Part shown: in pieces, positions 23,553 to 32,062 of the stretch
Numbering within the stretch: the stretch's first letter is position 1
How the letters are laid out: every line of letters starts with the position of its first letter
Source of the DNA: CAYRLW01 sp964425215
GTDB lineage: Bacteria > Spirochaetota > Spirochaetia > Treponematales > Breznakiellaceae
NCBI GenBank assembly: GCA_964425215.1
Contig: CAYRLW010000044.1
Coordinates: forward strand, 1 to 34,012
DNA: 34,012 bases
Reading direction: 5' to 3'
Made by a program: the position numbers and the translations under genes
Notes under the pieces: model-generated
Told to the model about the DNA's origin: nothing
What the model saw: only the letters and a program-made list of their open reading frames with translations
The model's database searches: none

Positions 23553-24464
23553 ATGGAAACCAACGAACAAAGCATACTCGACGTGATTAAAGTCCTTGGG
23601 AGTTTTTTGGTTTTTCTCTTTACGTCCCCCCTTGGGTTGGGGATTTGCGTAGCCGCAAGCTTACTTGTGGTAAGCCTCCGAATAGGCACCGCTCTACATT
23701 CTGCCTCCCTTACAGCCCGGGCGGCGGGGGAAAAGCTCGGAGCGTCGGGCGTTTTATTAACCCTTACCGATACGGTACTGGGAATGGCGGGACGGCTGGT
23801 GGTTTCCCTGCCCACATTAATACTCGTCGCGGCCATGGCTATGACCGTGGCCGCCCTGGGAACGACCCTTTCGAGGATAGACGAAAGCGCTGCTGCGGCC
23901 CGCAGGATCCAGGAACTTTCCACGGTCTTAAAAAATCTTCAAAGAAGCCTTAAGGTAGCGGACGTCCGGGTCCTTTCGGTGAACCAGGACCGGACCAGTT
24001 TATCCATCGATTTTTTCGATCCCTCCGTACCCTCCGCCCCCGCGAGCCACCGAGAATTGGAGATCCAGGGAAGGGATATTTATTTTGACGCCATTGTGCT
24101 GAACTTTGACTATTCCCAAATAGCCGGGGGTCAAAAAATCAATATTGCCATTCCCTACCGGGTTTTCAGCGATCAGGTGGCCCAACGGGACGGGATACCC
24201 CTGGGAGCCATGGATAGCCAGGGGGTTCCCCTGATGTTTCACCGGGGTGACGATGATATTTACGGCCTTGCTCCGGAAGTGTACCGTGCCCGCCTAAAAG
24301 AACTGGTAGATCTAATCCGAAACGACGATGTAGCCCGGAGGGCGGGGATCGTCCGGTCCCTGTACGGAAGCGCCATCCATCGGCCCGTCAAAGCGGGGGA
24401 CCGTTTGGAGATCCGAATAGAACAGACCGGCGGCCTTACGGTTCGCTCTGCCTTTCCGTTTTAA
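23553..24464 (+). CDS. membrane protein paralogous to preceding gene
   Basis: The protein has 303 residues and starts after AGGAG with a 16-nt gap from the previous gene. Two hydrophobic regions, about 14-45 and 68-105, make two or more membrane helices. A coiled-coil-like linker (RRIQELSTVLKNLQRSLKVADVRVL) and an extracytoplasmic domain follow, with the order strand region, V-F-x-D-x-V/I-A, a G-V/M-P-x-x-F segment and Y-G-S-A-I-H. The order and spacing match the preceding protein, although sequence identity looks low. Both probably face the periplasm and may form a pair. Nothing links them directly to trmB, ligA or hrpB except the shared transcript. Confidence 0.7.
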   Translation: METNEQSILDVIKVLGSFLVFLFTSPLGLGICVAASLLVVSLRIGTALHSASLTARAAGEKLGASGVLLTLTDTVLGMAGRLVVSLPTLILVAAMAMTVAALGTTLSRIDESAAAARRIQELSTVLKNLQRSLKVADVRVLSVNQDRTSLSIDFFDPSVPSAPASHRELEIQGRDIYFDAIVLNFDYSQIAGGQKINIAIPYRVFSDQVAQRDGIPLGAMDSQGVPLMFHRGDDDIYGLAPEVYRARLKELVDLIRNDDVARRAGIVRSLYGSAIHRPVKAGDRLEIRIEQTGGLTVRSAFPF

Positions 24465-24494
24465 TACACCACCTTCTACCATAGGAGTCCTTCA

Positions 24495-27167
24495 TTGTCC
24501 CCCCCCACGGTGATCCCTGAGATTTTTCAATCCCTTAACTATCCCCTGGTTCCCTTTCTTCCAACCCTAATAGATCTTATGGAAAAAAATCCCCTCACGA
24601 TCCTTCGCGCGGAACCAGGAAGCGGAAAATCAACCCTGGTTCCTCTGGCTCTGATGGATCGACCAAAATCGGGGGGGCAGGGACGGATTTTGCTGGTGGA
24701 AAATCGGCGGCTTACCACGGTGGGAATCGCTCACCGGATGGCCGAGTTGTTGGGAGAGACGGTGGGACAGCGGATTGGGTATTCGGTTCGGTTGGAACGG
24801 CGAGTTTCGGCTCAAAGCAGGGTAGAAGTGCTCACCGAGGGACTTTTAGTCCGCCGCATCCAGGATAATCCGGGGCTAGAGGGTGTTTCGGCGGTTATTT
24901 TTGATGAATTCCACGAACGGTCCCTGTACACGGACCTGGCCCTGGCTCTTCTTTTGGATCTTCGCCGCCTCCGGGAGGACCTAAAAATTCTGCTCATGTC
25001 CGCCACCCTGGATACGGACAAAATCGCCGCTTCCCTGGATCCCCCGCCTCCGGTACTCGATTGCCCAGGGAACCTTTTTCCCGTTTCGGTACACTATCGT
25101 CCCCTGGCCCCCCAGGGCCCCTGGGCTCGTCAAGTCGCCCTGGCGGTGGCAGAGTTTGTGGAGCGGAACCGCACCCAAATCCTTCCGGAGATCAAACCCG
25201 AGAGGGGAGAGGTTCCCGGGGCCCCGCCGGCGGTGTTAGTATTTCTCCCAGGGAAAGGAGAAATTGACCGATTAGCGGAGGAACTGGAAGACCGCTGGAA
25301 CTCCGATGCCTACGAAATTGTTAAACTCCATGGGTCCCTACCCTTAGAACAACAGCGCCGAATCGTGGCTCCCTCCTCCGGAATTATACCCGGCAGAGCA
25401 TCCTCTATACCCGCCACGGCATCCCCCTTAAAAATTCGGATAATTTTGACCACCAACGTGGCTGAGACGGGCTTGACCGTTCCCGGTGTTCGCGTGGTCG
25501 TGGATAGCGGACTGGTCCGCCTGGAGCGGTTTCACCTCCCCACCGGTATGAATAGGCTTTCTCTGGAAGAAAACAGCCAACAATCGGCGGATCAACGGAC
25601 AGGTCGGGCGGGGCGCCTGTCGGCGGGACTCTGCTTGCGGCTTTGGGATCCGTCCCAGTACCGAAGCCAACACACGGAGGTCGAAATTCGCCGCCTGGAC
25701 CTAGCTCCCCTGGTCCTCGAATGCGCCCTGTGGGGGTGTCGTTCCCCCGAAGAACTTTCCTGGATCGACGGGCCCCCAATGGGGGCGTGGAAGGATGCCC
25801 AAAATCTATTGGTTCGTTTAGGGGTCCTGGATACCCGCTTCCTTTCCACAGAGAAGGGCAAGCGGATGGCCCGGTTGGGCCTCCATCCCCGCTTAGGCGC
25901 CCTGGTACTGGAGGGGGAACGGCGAAACATTCCCCGCCTTGCCTGCGTTTTGGGAGCCATACTCTCGGACCGGGATGGATCGCTGGTGGACGACGACGCC
26001 GATGTAGGCCGCCGCTTGGATATTATTTTAGGAAAAGACGGTTCGGAGGGCCAAAACAATCGTTTATGGCGGCAGAGAACCCTGGAAATTGCGGAAGATC
26101 TGCTTAAAAGGCTGGGGTCCCCGGGGAAAAAAATCGAAGAACCCTGGGACTCCACAGAAATAGGGGCCTTGGTAGTTTCGGCGTTTCCAGACCGCGTTGC
26201 CCTACGAGTTGATCGGGGCCTGTTCCATTTCGTTTCTGGCCGAGAGGGCCGACTGCGGGGACCCTTGGGGAACAGCGACTATCCGTACCCCTGGATCGTG
26301 GCGGTGGACGTGGACGCGGGGGAACGGAGCGGTTCCATCCGCCTGGCCGCGCCGCTGGAAACCCCGTTAGCCCTAGAGTATCTACAAACCGACGTGAGAG
26401 AAGAGCGGAGGGTCCAATGGTCGGACCTAGAACCCCGGAGTGTGGTTCGCCGGTTCGCGGGGAAAATTCTCCTTTCGGAAGAGAAAAGACGCTGTCGGCG
26501 GGACGAGGTAATCCCGGCCCTGGGGGATTTACTGCGGACCCAGGGCCTTGGGGTACTCCATTGGGATGAAATCGAGGGAATAGACGGAGCTTCGGCTTTT
26601 CGGACCACCCCCCGTTACCTTTTAGACCGAATTCGTTTTTGGGTTTCCCGAACGGGAAGGGAAAGCGAAAAGGAGTTTTGGAACGATGGGGCCCTTATCG
26701 AGTCCGCCGAAAAATGGTTAGGTCCCCACGTATGGAAGGGGGAGGAAACGGGGGAGGGACCGATCATCGATGGAAAATCCCTTACCCTAGCCCTGATAGA
26801 TCGGTTAGGATGGAGGGAAAAGGAACGGATGGACAGGGAAGCCCCGGAATATTTTGTTACCCCCGCAGGGAAGAAACGGCCCATCGAATACGGTTCGGGG
26901 CTGCCGGTACTCCAGGTCCGACTTCAGGATGTTTTGGGACTCCAGGAAAACCCTCGACTTGCGGGGGTGAATCTGGTGTTTCATCTGTTGTCTCCCGCCG
27001 GACGGCCCCTTCAAATAACCGGTGATATTGTCGGTTTTTGGAAGGGATCCTACGCCGATGTACGCCGGGAAATGCGGGGCCGGTACCCAAAACACGTTTG
27101 GCCCGAGGACCCGCTCAACGCCCAACCTCCGGCAGTAATCCCTCACCGCAGATCCGCCAAATCGTAG
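24495..27167 (+). CDS. hrpB: ATP-dependent helicase HrpB
   Basis: This is an 890-residue DEAH-type RNA helicase; the family is usually slightly over 800 residues. The start is a TTG with AGGAG 7 nt upstream. Motifs in order: Walker A EPGSGKST at 40-47, DEFHER at 137-142, SATL at 169-172, TNVAETGLTVPGVRVVVDSG and QRTGRAGR of the second RecA domain, then the HrpB-specific C-terminal region ending YPKHVWPEDPL. The substrate in bacteria is not well defined; a relative, HrpA, rescues stalled ribosomes. It is the last gene of the trmB-ligA unit and its 3' end overlaps the convergent metA gene by 25 bp. Confidence 0.95.
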   Translation: MSPPTVIPEIFQSLNYPLVPFLPTLIDLMEKNPLTILRAEPGSGKSTLVPLALMDRPKSGGQGRILLVENRRLTTVGIAHRMAELLGETVGQRIGYSVRLERRVSAQSRVEVLTEGLLVRRIQDNPGLEGVSAVIFDEFHERSLYTDLALALLLDLRRLREDLKILLMSATLDTDKIAASLDPPPPVLDCPGNLFPVSVHYRPLAPQGPWARQVALAVAEFVERNRTQILPEIKPERGEVPGAPPAVLVFLPGKGEIDRLAEELEDRWNSDAYEIVKLHGSLPLEQQRRIVAPSSGIIPGRASSIPATASPLKIRIILTTNVAETGLTVPGVRVVVDSGLVRLERFHLPTGMNRLSLEENSQQSADQRTGRAGRLSAGLCLRLWDPSQYRSQHTEVEIRRLDLAPLVLECALWGCRSPEELSWIDGPPMGAWKDAQNLLVRLGVLDTRFLSTEKGKRMARLGLHPRLGALVLEGERRNIPRLACVLGAILSDRDGSLVDDDADVGRRLDIILGKDGSEGQNNRLWRQRTLEIAEDLLKRLGSPGKKIEEPWDSTEIGALVVSAFPDRVALRVDRGLFHFVSGREGRLRGPLGNSDYPYPWIVAVDVDAGERSGSIRLAAPLETPLALEYLQTDVREERRVQWSDLEPRSVVRRFAGKILLSEEKRRCRRDEVIPALGDLLRTQGLGVLHWDEIEGIDGASAFRTTPRYLLDRIRFWVSRTGRESEKEFWNDGALIESAEKWLGPHVWKGEETGEGPIIDGKSLTLALIDRLGWREKERMDREAPEYFVTPAGKKRPIEYGSGLPVLQVRLQDVLGLQENPRLAGVNLVFHLLSPAGRPLQITGDIVGFWKGSYADVRREMRGRYPKHVWPEDPLNAQPPAVIPHRRSAKS

Positions 27168-28057
27168 GGGGTCTCCTGGTAGACGTAGTTTACCCAATTG
27201 GAAAAGAAAAGATGCGCGTGGGCCCGCCATCGAACTTCCGGGGACAATGAGGGATCGTTGTTTTGATAGTAGTTCTTGGGGATTTCAATGGATAGGCCCT
27301 TGGCCACATCCCGCCGGTATTCCCTATCCAAGGTCCATGGATCGTACTCCAAATGGCCGCTCACGTAGATTTCCCGGCCGTCCCGGGCGGTTACGATGAA
27401 AATTCCCACCTCTTCGGTCTCCGATTGAACCGTCAATAAAGGATGCCGACCAATGGCCGCCCTATCGCTCTCCGTATGCCGGGATTGGGGAGCCAGGAAT
27501 ATATCATCGAAACCCCGAAATAGGGGATGCTTCCGTTCGTTGATCGAATGGGGGAACACCCCAAAGAGTTTTTTATCCAAGGCTTTTTTCGGTATTCCGT
27601 ACCGCCGATACAAGCCCGCCTGGGCCCCCCAGCAAATATGCAGGGTAGAAAACACGTTGGTCGTAGAGTAATCCAACAGGGACACCAGTTCGTCCCAATA
27701 ATCCACCTGTTCAAAGGGCAGGGTTTCTACCGGTGCTCCCGTGATTATCAAACCGTCAAACCGCTCGTGGAGTACCTGATCCGCCGTAACGTAGAACCGT
27801 TCCAAATGGCCTTCGGGGGCGTTCTTGGATTCGTGGGAACCCATCCTGACCAGGGTTATATCCACCTGGATAGGAGTATTTCCTAAAAGCCGCAACAACT
27901 GGATCTCCGTATCCACCGTGGTGGGCATTAGGTTAACCACCGCGAACTTGAGGGGCCGAATATCCTGATGAACCGCCCGCGCCTCGGTCATAACAAAAAC
28001 GTTCTCTTCCTTTAGGGCATCGTAGGCAGGCAAACCGGAGGGTATTTTAATGGGCAT
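27143..28057 (-). CDS. metA: homoserine O-acyltransferase, probably acetyl-CoA-specific
   Basis: MetA acylates homoserine in the first committed step of methionine synthesis. The 304-residue protein has the family opening MPIKIPSGLPAYDAL, the catalytic Cys142 in HICWGAQ, and His235/Glu237 in SGHLEYDP, which form the catalytic triad. Residue 111 is Glu (GAPVETLPFEQVDYW). Published work on MetA connects Glu at this position with acetyl-CoA use and Gly with succinyl-CoA, so the product is probably O-acetylhomoserine. The start has AGGAG 5 nt upstream. A 153-bp insertion element begins about 55 bp upstream, between it and the divergent chemoreceptor gene. No SAM riboswitch was recognised in the short leader. 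Confidence 0.95.
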   Translation of the reverse strand: MPIKIPSGLPAYDALKEENVFVMTEARAVHQDIRPLKFAVVNLMPTTVDTEIQLLRLLGNTPIQVDITLVRMGSHESKNAPEGHLERFYVTADQVLHERFDGLIITGAPVETLPFEQVDYWDELVSLLDYSTTNVFSTLHICWGAQAGLYRRYGIPKKALDKKLFGVFPHSINERKHPLFRGFDDIFLAPQSRHTESDRAAIGRHPLLTVQSETEEVGIFIVTARDGREIYVSGHLEYDPWTLDREYRRDVAKGLSIEIPKNYYQNNDPSLSPEVRWRAHAHLFFSNWVNYVYQETPYDLADLR

Positions 28058-28112
28058 AAAAACTCCTAAGATTGGAGGCTAATAAAGGCTTTGATGATTA
28101 AAATAATCAACT

Positions 28113-28265
28113 GAGGTTCTTTCAAAAGTCTGTTACTTTTGAAAGAACCTCTGGCAGTATTTTTACAATTTAAATATAAACATTTATATTATAAAGAATA
28201 GCAAAAATACTGCATATACATCTAAGGTAGCTCTTTCAAAACTCCCTGAGTTTTGAAAGAGCCTC
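28113..28265 (-). mobile_element. 153-bp MITE-like element, copy 2 (inverted relative to copy 1), flanked by AACT
   Basis: Its reverse complement matches the element at 3682-3834 over the whole 153 bp, including the two terminal 39-bp hairpins and the central GCAGTATTTTTGC inverted repeat (here with two changes in one arm). AACT flanks it at 28109-28112 and 28266-28269, different from the AATG of copy 1, as expected for target duplications. It lies in the gap between metA and the chemoreceptor gene. A spurious TTG start for the receptor (28253) falls inside its last bases. Confidence 0.85.
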
Positions 28266-28307
28266 AACTTTATAATAAAAAAAAGCAAAAAATTTGTCTA
28301 GGAGTTT

Positions 28308-28323
28308 ATCGGACTTGTCCGAT
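28308..28323. promoter_or_regulatory. perfect 16-bp palindrome ATCGGACTTGTCCGAT
   Basis: A perfect inverted repeat with 7-bp arms lies in the metA/chemoreceptor gap, about 98 bp before the receptor promoter -10 box and 250 bp from metA. It has the size and symmetry of a dimeric repressor site. The regulator is unknown. Confidence 0.35.
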
Positions 28324-28420
28324 TGTAATCAAAAAAATCGCGCCTTACCTCAATGTTTACCTTGCAGGCTCTAAAATCTACCTGGCCCATGGGCTTCTAG
28401 GCTTATTTTTTATTTTCCCG

Positions 28421-28432
28421 TATACTGGGATT
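28421..28432 (+). promoter_or_regulatory. -10 box abutting start of chemoreceptor gene
   Basis: TATACT (28421-28426) is followed after 6 nt by the ATG at 28433. The -35 region 17 bp upstream, TAGGCT, is weak. GGGA lies too close to the ATG to be a normal ribosome-binding site. Confidence 0.4.
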
Positions 28433-30283
28433 ATGCGTATCGGTATACAATTCAAGATCCTTTTGACCGCGGTGGTCCTTTTAATGGCTACCGTGTTTTC
28501 GGTGTCGGTAATTTCCTTTGGGATCCAATCCCGTACCTTGGACGATCTTTTACGGTCCCAAACTGAAAATAAACTCCAGGAACTTCAATCCCAGGTGGTA
28601 CAGTACGATAACGCTCTTCGTCTGGTAAAGGGATCCCAAAATAGAAACGCTATTCGGATTACCCAAGCCATAGCGGAACTGATCGCCCGGGATCCCAAGG
28701 TTTTAGACCCAGTGCGCATGAAAGAACTGGCTAAAACCATAGGGGTAGACGAAATCCATGTCATTGATGGCAAAGGAATACTCCGCTGGGGAAGTGTACC
28801 TTCTTTCTTTGGGTTTGATTTTTCCACGGACCCCCAAACTAAACCCTTTCTGGAGGGAATTGGCAAAAAAAATTGGTCCCTCGCCCAGGACCCCCAGCCT
28901 CGGGGAACCGATAAAACGCTTTTTCAATACATTGGCGTTTCCCGAATCGACGTACCGGGAATAGTTCAGATCGGACTTCAACCCAAAGAATTGCAAGAAC
29001 TGTTAGCCGCGGCGGACGTTCAAACGCTCCTCTCCAATACCAAGGTCGATCAAAACGGTTTTCTGTATATTATTGGCGCGGACGGGAAAATAAAGGCCCA
29101 TTCGTCTAACGATAAGGTGGGAACCGATATAACCGGGAATTCCTACGCCCAAAAAATCATGGCCATGAAAAACGGGTCCTTTACGTACAACGATGGAGGA
29201 ACGGAGGTGTATACGTCCTTCCATCAGGTAGGCTCGGATATTATCGTGGCGGCGATACCTACGAGTGCTTCCAAAGCCCGGCTCGCTTCTCTGGTTACGG
29301 GGCTCCTCAGCACCGCTCTCATTGCCCTTCTACTGGCCCTTCTTATTTTCTTTTGGATGACCCGAAAAATCGTCAGACCCCTTATGCAGGGGATAGGTTT
29401 CGCCGACGAATTAGGACGGGGTAATTTGACCGCAACCCTGCAGGTCAATTCGAAGGACGAAACGGGAAAACTGTCCGATGCCCTCAACGCCATGGCTCTT
29501 TCTCTTAGGGATGTGGTCCGAAAAGTTAGGGACGCGTCCCGGGCCATAGAAGAAAGAAGCGCTGAATTAAACCGCCATAGCCGTTCCCTTTCCCAGGGGG
29601 CCTCGGACCAGGCGGCGGCTACGGAAGAGGTTTCCGCGTCCTTGGAAGAAATGGGGTCCAGCATTCGGCTGAACGCGGAAAACGCCGAAAAAACCCGGGG
29701 TATTTCGGATCGATTGACCGAAGACGCCCGTTCAGGTGGAGAGGCGGTGGAAGCGCTGGTAGAGGCCATGAAGGCCATCGTCAACCGCACGGCTATTATC
29801 GAGGAAATAGCCCGACAAACAAACCTTTTAGCTCTCAACGCGGCCATAGAAGCCGCCCGGGCGGGAGAATCGGGGAGGGGCTTCGCGGTGGTCGCCCAGG
29901 AGGTACGGAAGCTCGCCGAACGGAGTCAAGCGGCGGCGGGAGAAATCGCCTCCACATCCAACGAATCTCTGGCAAAGGCCGAAGACGCCAGCGGACGCAT
30001 ACGCCGTTTAGTGCCCGCCATCGCCGAGAACGCGTCCCTGGTCGCCGAGATCGCCCGGGCCAGTTCGGAGCAGGACGTGGGAACCCGACAGATTGGAGAA
30101 GCCACCCTTCAATTGGATAAAACGGTCCAGCAAAACGCCAGTTCCGCCGAAGACCTCGTGCGAACCGCCGAATCGTTGGCCCAACTGTCCGAGGAGTTAG
30201 CTAGGGTGACGGAATTTTTCTCCCTCGACAACGAAGAGACTTCCAATCAAAACGATACGACCAGGGCTATCGTACCGGTATAG
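28433..30283 (+). CDS. methyl-accepting chemotaxis protein with Cache-type sensor domain
   Basis: The receptor has 616 residues from the ATG at 28433; the open frame extends back to a TTG inside the insertion element, but MRIGIQFKILLTAVVLL is the normal receptor start. A membrane helix at about 7-29 is followed by an extracytoplasmic region at 30-285 with two PAS-like half-domains (VDEIHVIDGKGILRWG and GFLYIIGADGKIKAHS), as in double-Cache sensors. A second helix lies at about 288-310, then HAMP and the cytoplasmic signalling hairpin with IARQTNLLALNAAIEAARAGESGRGFAVVAQEVRKLAERS. It reports to CheA/CheW and so to the periplasmic flagella. The usual C-terminal pentapeptide for CheR/CheB is absent. 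The ligand is unknown. The gene stands alone. Confidence 0.93.
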   Translation: MRIGIQFKILLTAVVLLMATVFSVSVISFGIQSRTLDDLLRSQTENKLQELQSQVVQYDNALRLVKGSQNRNAIRITQAIAELIARDPKVLDPVRMKELAKTIGVDEIHVIDGKGILRWGSVPSFFGFDFSTDPQTKPFLEGIGKKNWSLAQDPQPRGTDKTLFQYIGVSRIDVPGIVQIGLQPKELQELLAAADVQTLLSNTKVDQNGFLYIIGADGKIKAHSSNDKVGTDITGNSYAQKIMAMKNGSFTYNDGGTEVYTSFHQVGSDIIVAAIPTSASKARLASLVTGLLSTALIALLLALLIFFWMTRKIVRPLMQGIGFADELGRGNLTATLQVNSKDETGKLSDALNAMALSLRDVVRKVRDASRAIEERSAELNRHSRSLSQGASDQAAATEEVSASLEEMGSSIRLNAENAEKTRGISDRLTEDARSGGEAVEALVEAMKAIVNRTAIIEEIARQTNLLALNAAIEAARAGESGRGFAVVAQEVRKLAERSQAAAGEIASTSNESLAKAEDASGRIRRLVPAIAENASLVAEIARASSEQDVGTRQIGEATLQLDKTVQQNASSAEDLVRTAESLAQLSEELARVTEFFSLDNEETSNQNDTTRAIVPV

Positions 30284-30407
30284 AAGACGCGAAAAATTAT
30301 CTATTTTCCGTAGCGGCTTTAACCGCTTATCCTTCGATTGGTTAATTTACTTTGGCCACTTAAGGATCGTGAAAGGAAAATTCGGGTGCCATGGGTTACG
30401 TGAAAAA

Positions 30408-31397
30408 TCACCATCTAATCAGTGTGGCGCCCGCGTAATCACATGCATGGGCGAAACCCGCCAGGCAAAGCAGGTTTCCTGGTTTTATTACGTGGTTTTC
30501 TACCGCTTCGGCTAGGGTCACGGGGATTCCAGCCCCAAACAAATTGGCGTATTTTTCAAATGTATGTAAGTGCTGTTCGGGCCTTAATTGTAATGCTTCG
30601 GTCCAGTTTCGTAAAAAATGAAGATTTGGTTGATTCGTTATCAAATAATCAATCTCTGATATTTTGACGCCTGTTTTTTCGCAAATATTATTAACCATTT
30701 CTGGGACGATCCTGTTCCCCCGCATAAGAATTCTGAAGCTGTTCCTTTCATCGAAGTTGATATATCCTTCTGAGAGGCCGGTTTCCCAGTATTTTCTTCC
30801 ATCGTCGGTGTGGGCGTACATATCTTCAGAAAATTCAGGAAAATTCTTAAAAACAGAGCCCAGTATTTTCGAATTACCCTCTCGATGAACATACGCCACC
30901 GCACAGCCATCGCCGGGAATTGCCGCTTGAGCTTTTAAACGGATACCTGGTTGGGAAAAAACCCTACCCGCCGCCGTTTGCGCCGTACATATCAGCGCCG
31001 ATCTCAGATCCTTTGCCTGTAGCAGAGATTCCGCCAGATCAAGCATATAGAGGAATGCAATACAACCGCTATTATGGATATCATATATCCATTTTGCTTT
31101 TATACCGGCTTTTTTTGCGACAATAGCGCCGCAACCACTAAACGGCTCATCTGGTACTGAAACATTTGTGAAAACGATATCGATGTCATTTTGTAAATCC
31201 AGTGAGTATTCTTGCGCCAGCTTGAAAACTGCCTGGCTGATCAAATCAGAACCTAACTGGTCCTTTTGAATGTGTCGTCGAAGCTTGGAGCCCATAAACA
31301 TCGGGCTCTTCGTTGAATGAACCGCGTCACCGAAAAAACCATTGTCGATAATCGTATCGGGCATTGTCGTTGCCAGACCGCGAATAAACAGTGACAT
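30408..31397 (-). CDS. KAS III (FabH)-like protein with His-to-Asn change in the active site
   Basis: The 329-residue protein has a thiolase fold. FabH condenses acetyl-CoA with malonyl-ACP using a Cys-His-Asn triad. Here the nucleophile Cys112 lies in HNSGCIAFLY, and the asparagine is present in KYANLFGAGIP (Asn285). The position of the FabH histidine, normally in HQAN, reads NQPN (Asn255); the codon is AAT. A decarboxylating condensation is therefore doubtful. Acyl transfer to an OH group, or a condensation without decarboxylation, is possible. It is the last gene of a minus-strand unit, 3 nt after an SRPBCC gene, with AGGA upstream of its ATG. AT-rich composition and company suggest an acquired small-molecule pathway rather than housekeeping lipid synthesis. 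Confidence 0.88.
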   Translation of the reverse strand: MSLFIRGLATTMPDTIIDNGFFGDAVHSTKSPMFMGSKLRRHIQKDQLGSDLISQAVFKLAQEYSLDLQNDIDIVFTNVSVPDEPFSGCGAIVAKKAGIKAKWIYDIHNSGCIAFLYMLDLAESLLQAKDLRSALICTAQTAAGRVFSQPGIRLKAQAAIPGDGCAVAYVHREGNSKILGSVFKNFPEFSEDMYAHTDDGRKYWETGLSEGYINFDERNSFRILMRGNRIVPEMVNNICEKTGVKISEIDYLITNQPNLHFLRNWTEALQLRPEQHLHTFEKYANLFGAGIPVTLAEAVENHVIKPGNLLCLAGFAHACDYAGATLIRW

Positions 31398-31400
31398 ATA

Positions 31401-32051
31401 TCAATCCTTTTCTGAATAGAACGAAGCGTAAGGCTTGTTAACTTTACTACGATGCTCCAGAATCAATTTAAGATTCTGTAATTCGACTGAATGTCCCGCG
31501 TAAAAAGAGTCCCATAAATCCCCAACCCAGAAAGGACGTTCTTTTGGAGCCCTATCGGCATAGGGGTTGTCGTTATAGTATGGATGCCTACAGTTCTGCC
31601 AGAAAATGACCGAACCGCGTTTTTTTAACACAAGTTCGGCGGGGACGATTCTATTTAGGTAAATCATCCAAAGGTCTTCGCCCTGATCCCAGGCGCAATG
31701 GTAATCCACTAGCAGGGCTTCGCGATTTGCTATGGTTTTGCAATATATTTTGGTATCCTTGTCAAGAAGATCATTACCGACGTAAACATCGGGAATTTCC
31801 GATGGAACAAGATTCCTCATCCCATAGGTCCATTCCTCAAGCGAATGGGGGTTAGACATATATTCGAATACTTCGATGGGAGGGCAATCAATATACGCAT
31901 GTACGGGACAAAAAGTATCATAGAGAGTATCATGACTATATACAGCGTGGGTCATATCGGCGACAATACCGGAAAAATCCTCTTTTGATATGGACTCAGC
32001 GCGGACCAAACCATTGATTTTTTCTAATTCGGTGAACCTAAATTCCAACAT
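31401..32051 (-). CDS. SRPBCC/polyketide cyclase-like protein
   Basis: The protein has 216 residues, cytoplasmic, with no signal peptide. The segment VHAYIDCPPIEVFEYMSNPHSLEEWTYGMRNL (about residues 49-80) is typical of the START/SRPBCC superfamily: a strand, the x-P-x-x-V-F-x-x-x-x-[ND]P helix and a W-x-x-[GN] turn. A long antiparallel sheet and a C-terminal helix (HSVELQNLKLILEHR) follow. Members bind hydrophobic ligands in a deep pocket and in polyketide pathways act as cyclases or aromatases. The gene sits between a thiamine-diphosphate enzyme (11 nt upstream) and a KAS III-like protein (3 nt downstream), and its ATG is preceded by AGGAG, so it is very likely co-expressed and shapes or carries their product. 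Confidence 0.75.
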   Translation of the reverse strand: MLEFRFTELEKINGLVRAESISKEDFSGIVADMTHAVYSHDTLYDTFCPVHAYIDCPPIEVFEYMSNPHSLEEWTYGMRNLVPSEIPDVYVGNDLLDKDTKIYCKTIANREALLVDYHCAWDQGEDLWMIYLNRIVPAELVLKKRGSVIFWQNCRHPYYNDNPYADRAPKERPFWVGDLWDSFYAGHSVELQNLKLILEHRSKVNKPYASFYSEKD

Positions 32052-32062
32052 TTATTGCTCCT

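Noticed and set aside
28091..28110. TGATT/AATCA inverted repeat beside element copy 2 as a target preference
   Set aside because: Copies 1 and 2 both adjoin small inverted repeats, but the solitary unit does not, so the link is not supported.
28253..28432. 60-residue N-terminal extension of the chemoreceptor
   Set aside because: It would start with TTG inside the mobile element, has no ribosome-binding site, and the ATG at 28433 begins the normal receptor membrane helix.
29224..29847. 207-residue minus-strand frame under the chemoreceptor
   Set aside because: It is antisense to the highly conserved HAMP and signalling region and has no recognisable domain.
30284..30407. Terminator hairpin GCGG-CTTTAA-CCGC after the chemoreceptor
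   Set aside because: The stem is only 4 bp and no T-run follows; nothing firm can be called in this gap.
30390..30410. Left attachment site matching the right-edge hairpin region
   Set aside because: Only CGTGAAAA is shared between 30398 and 33986; this is too short to support a direct repeat.
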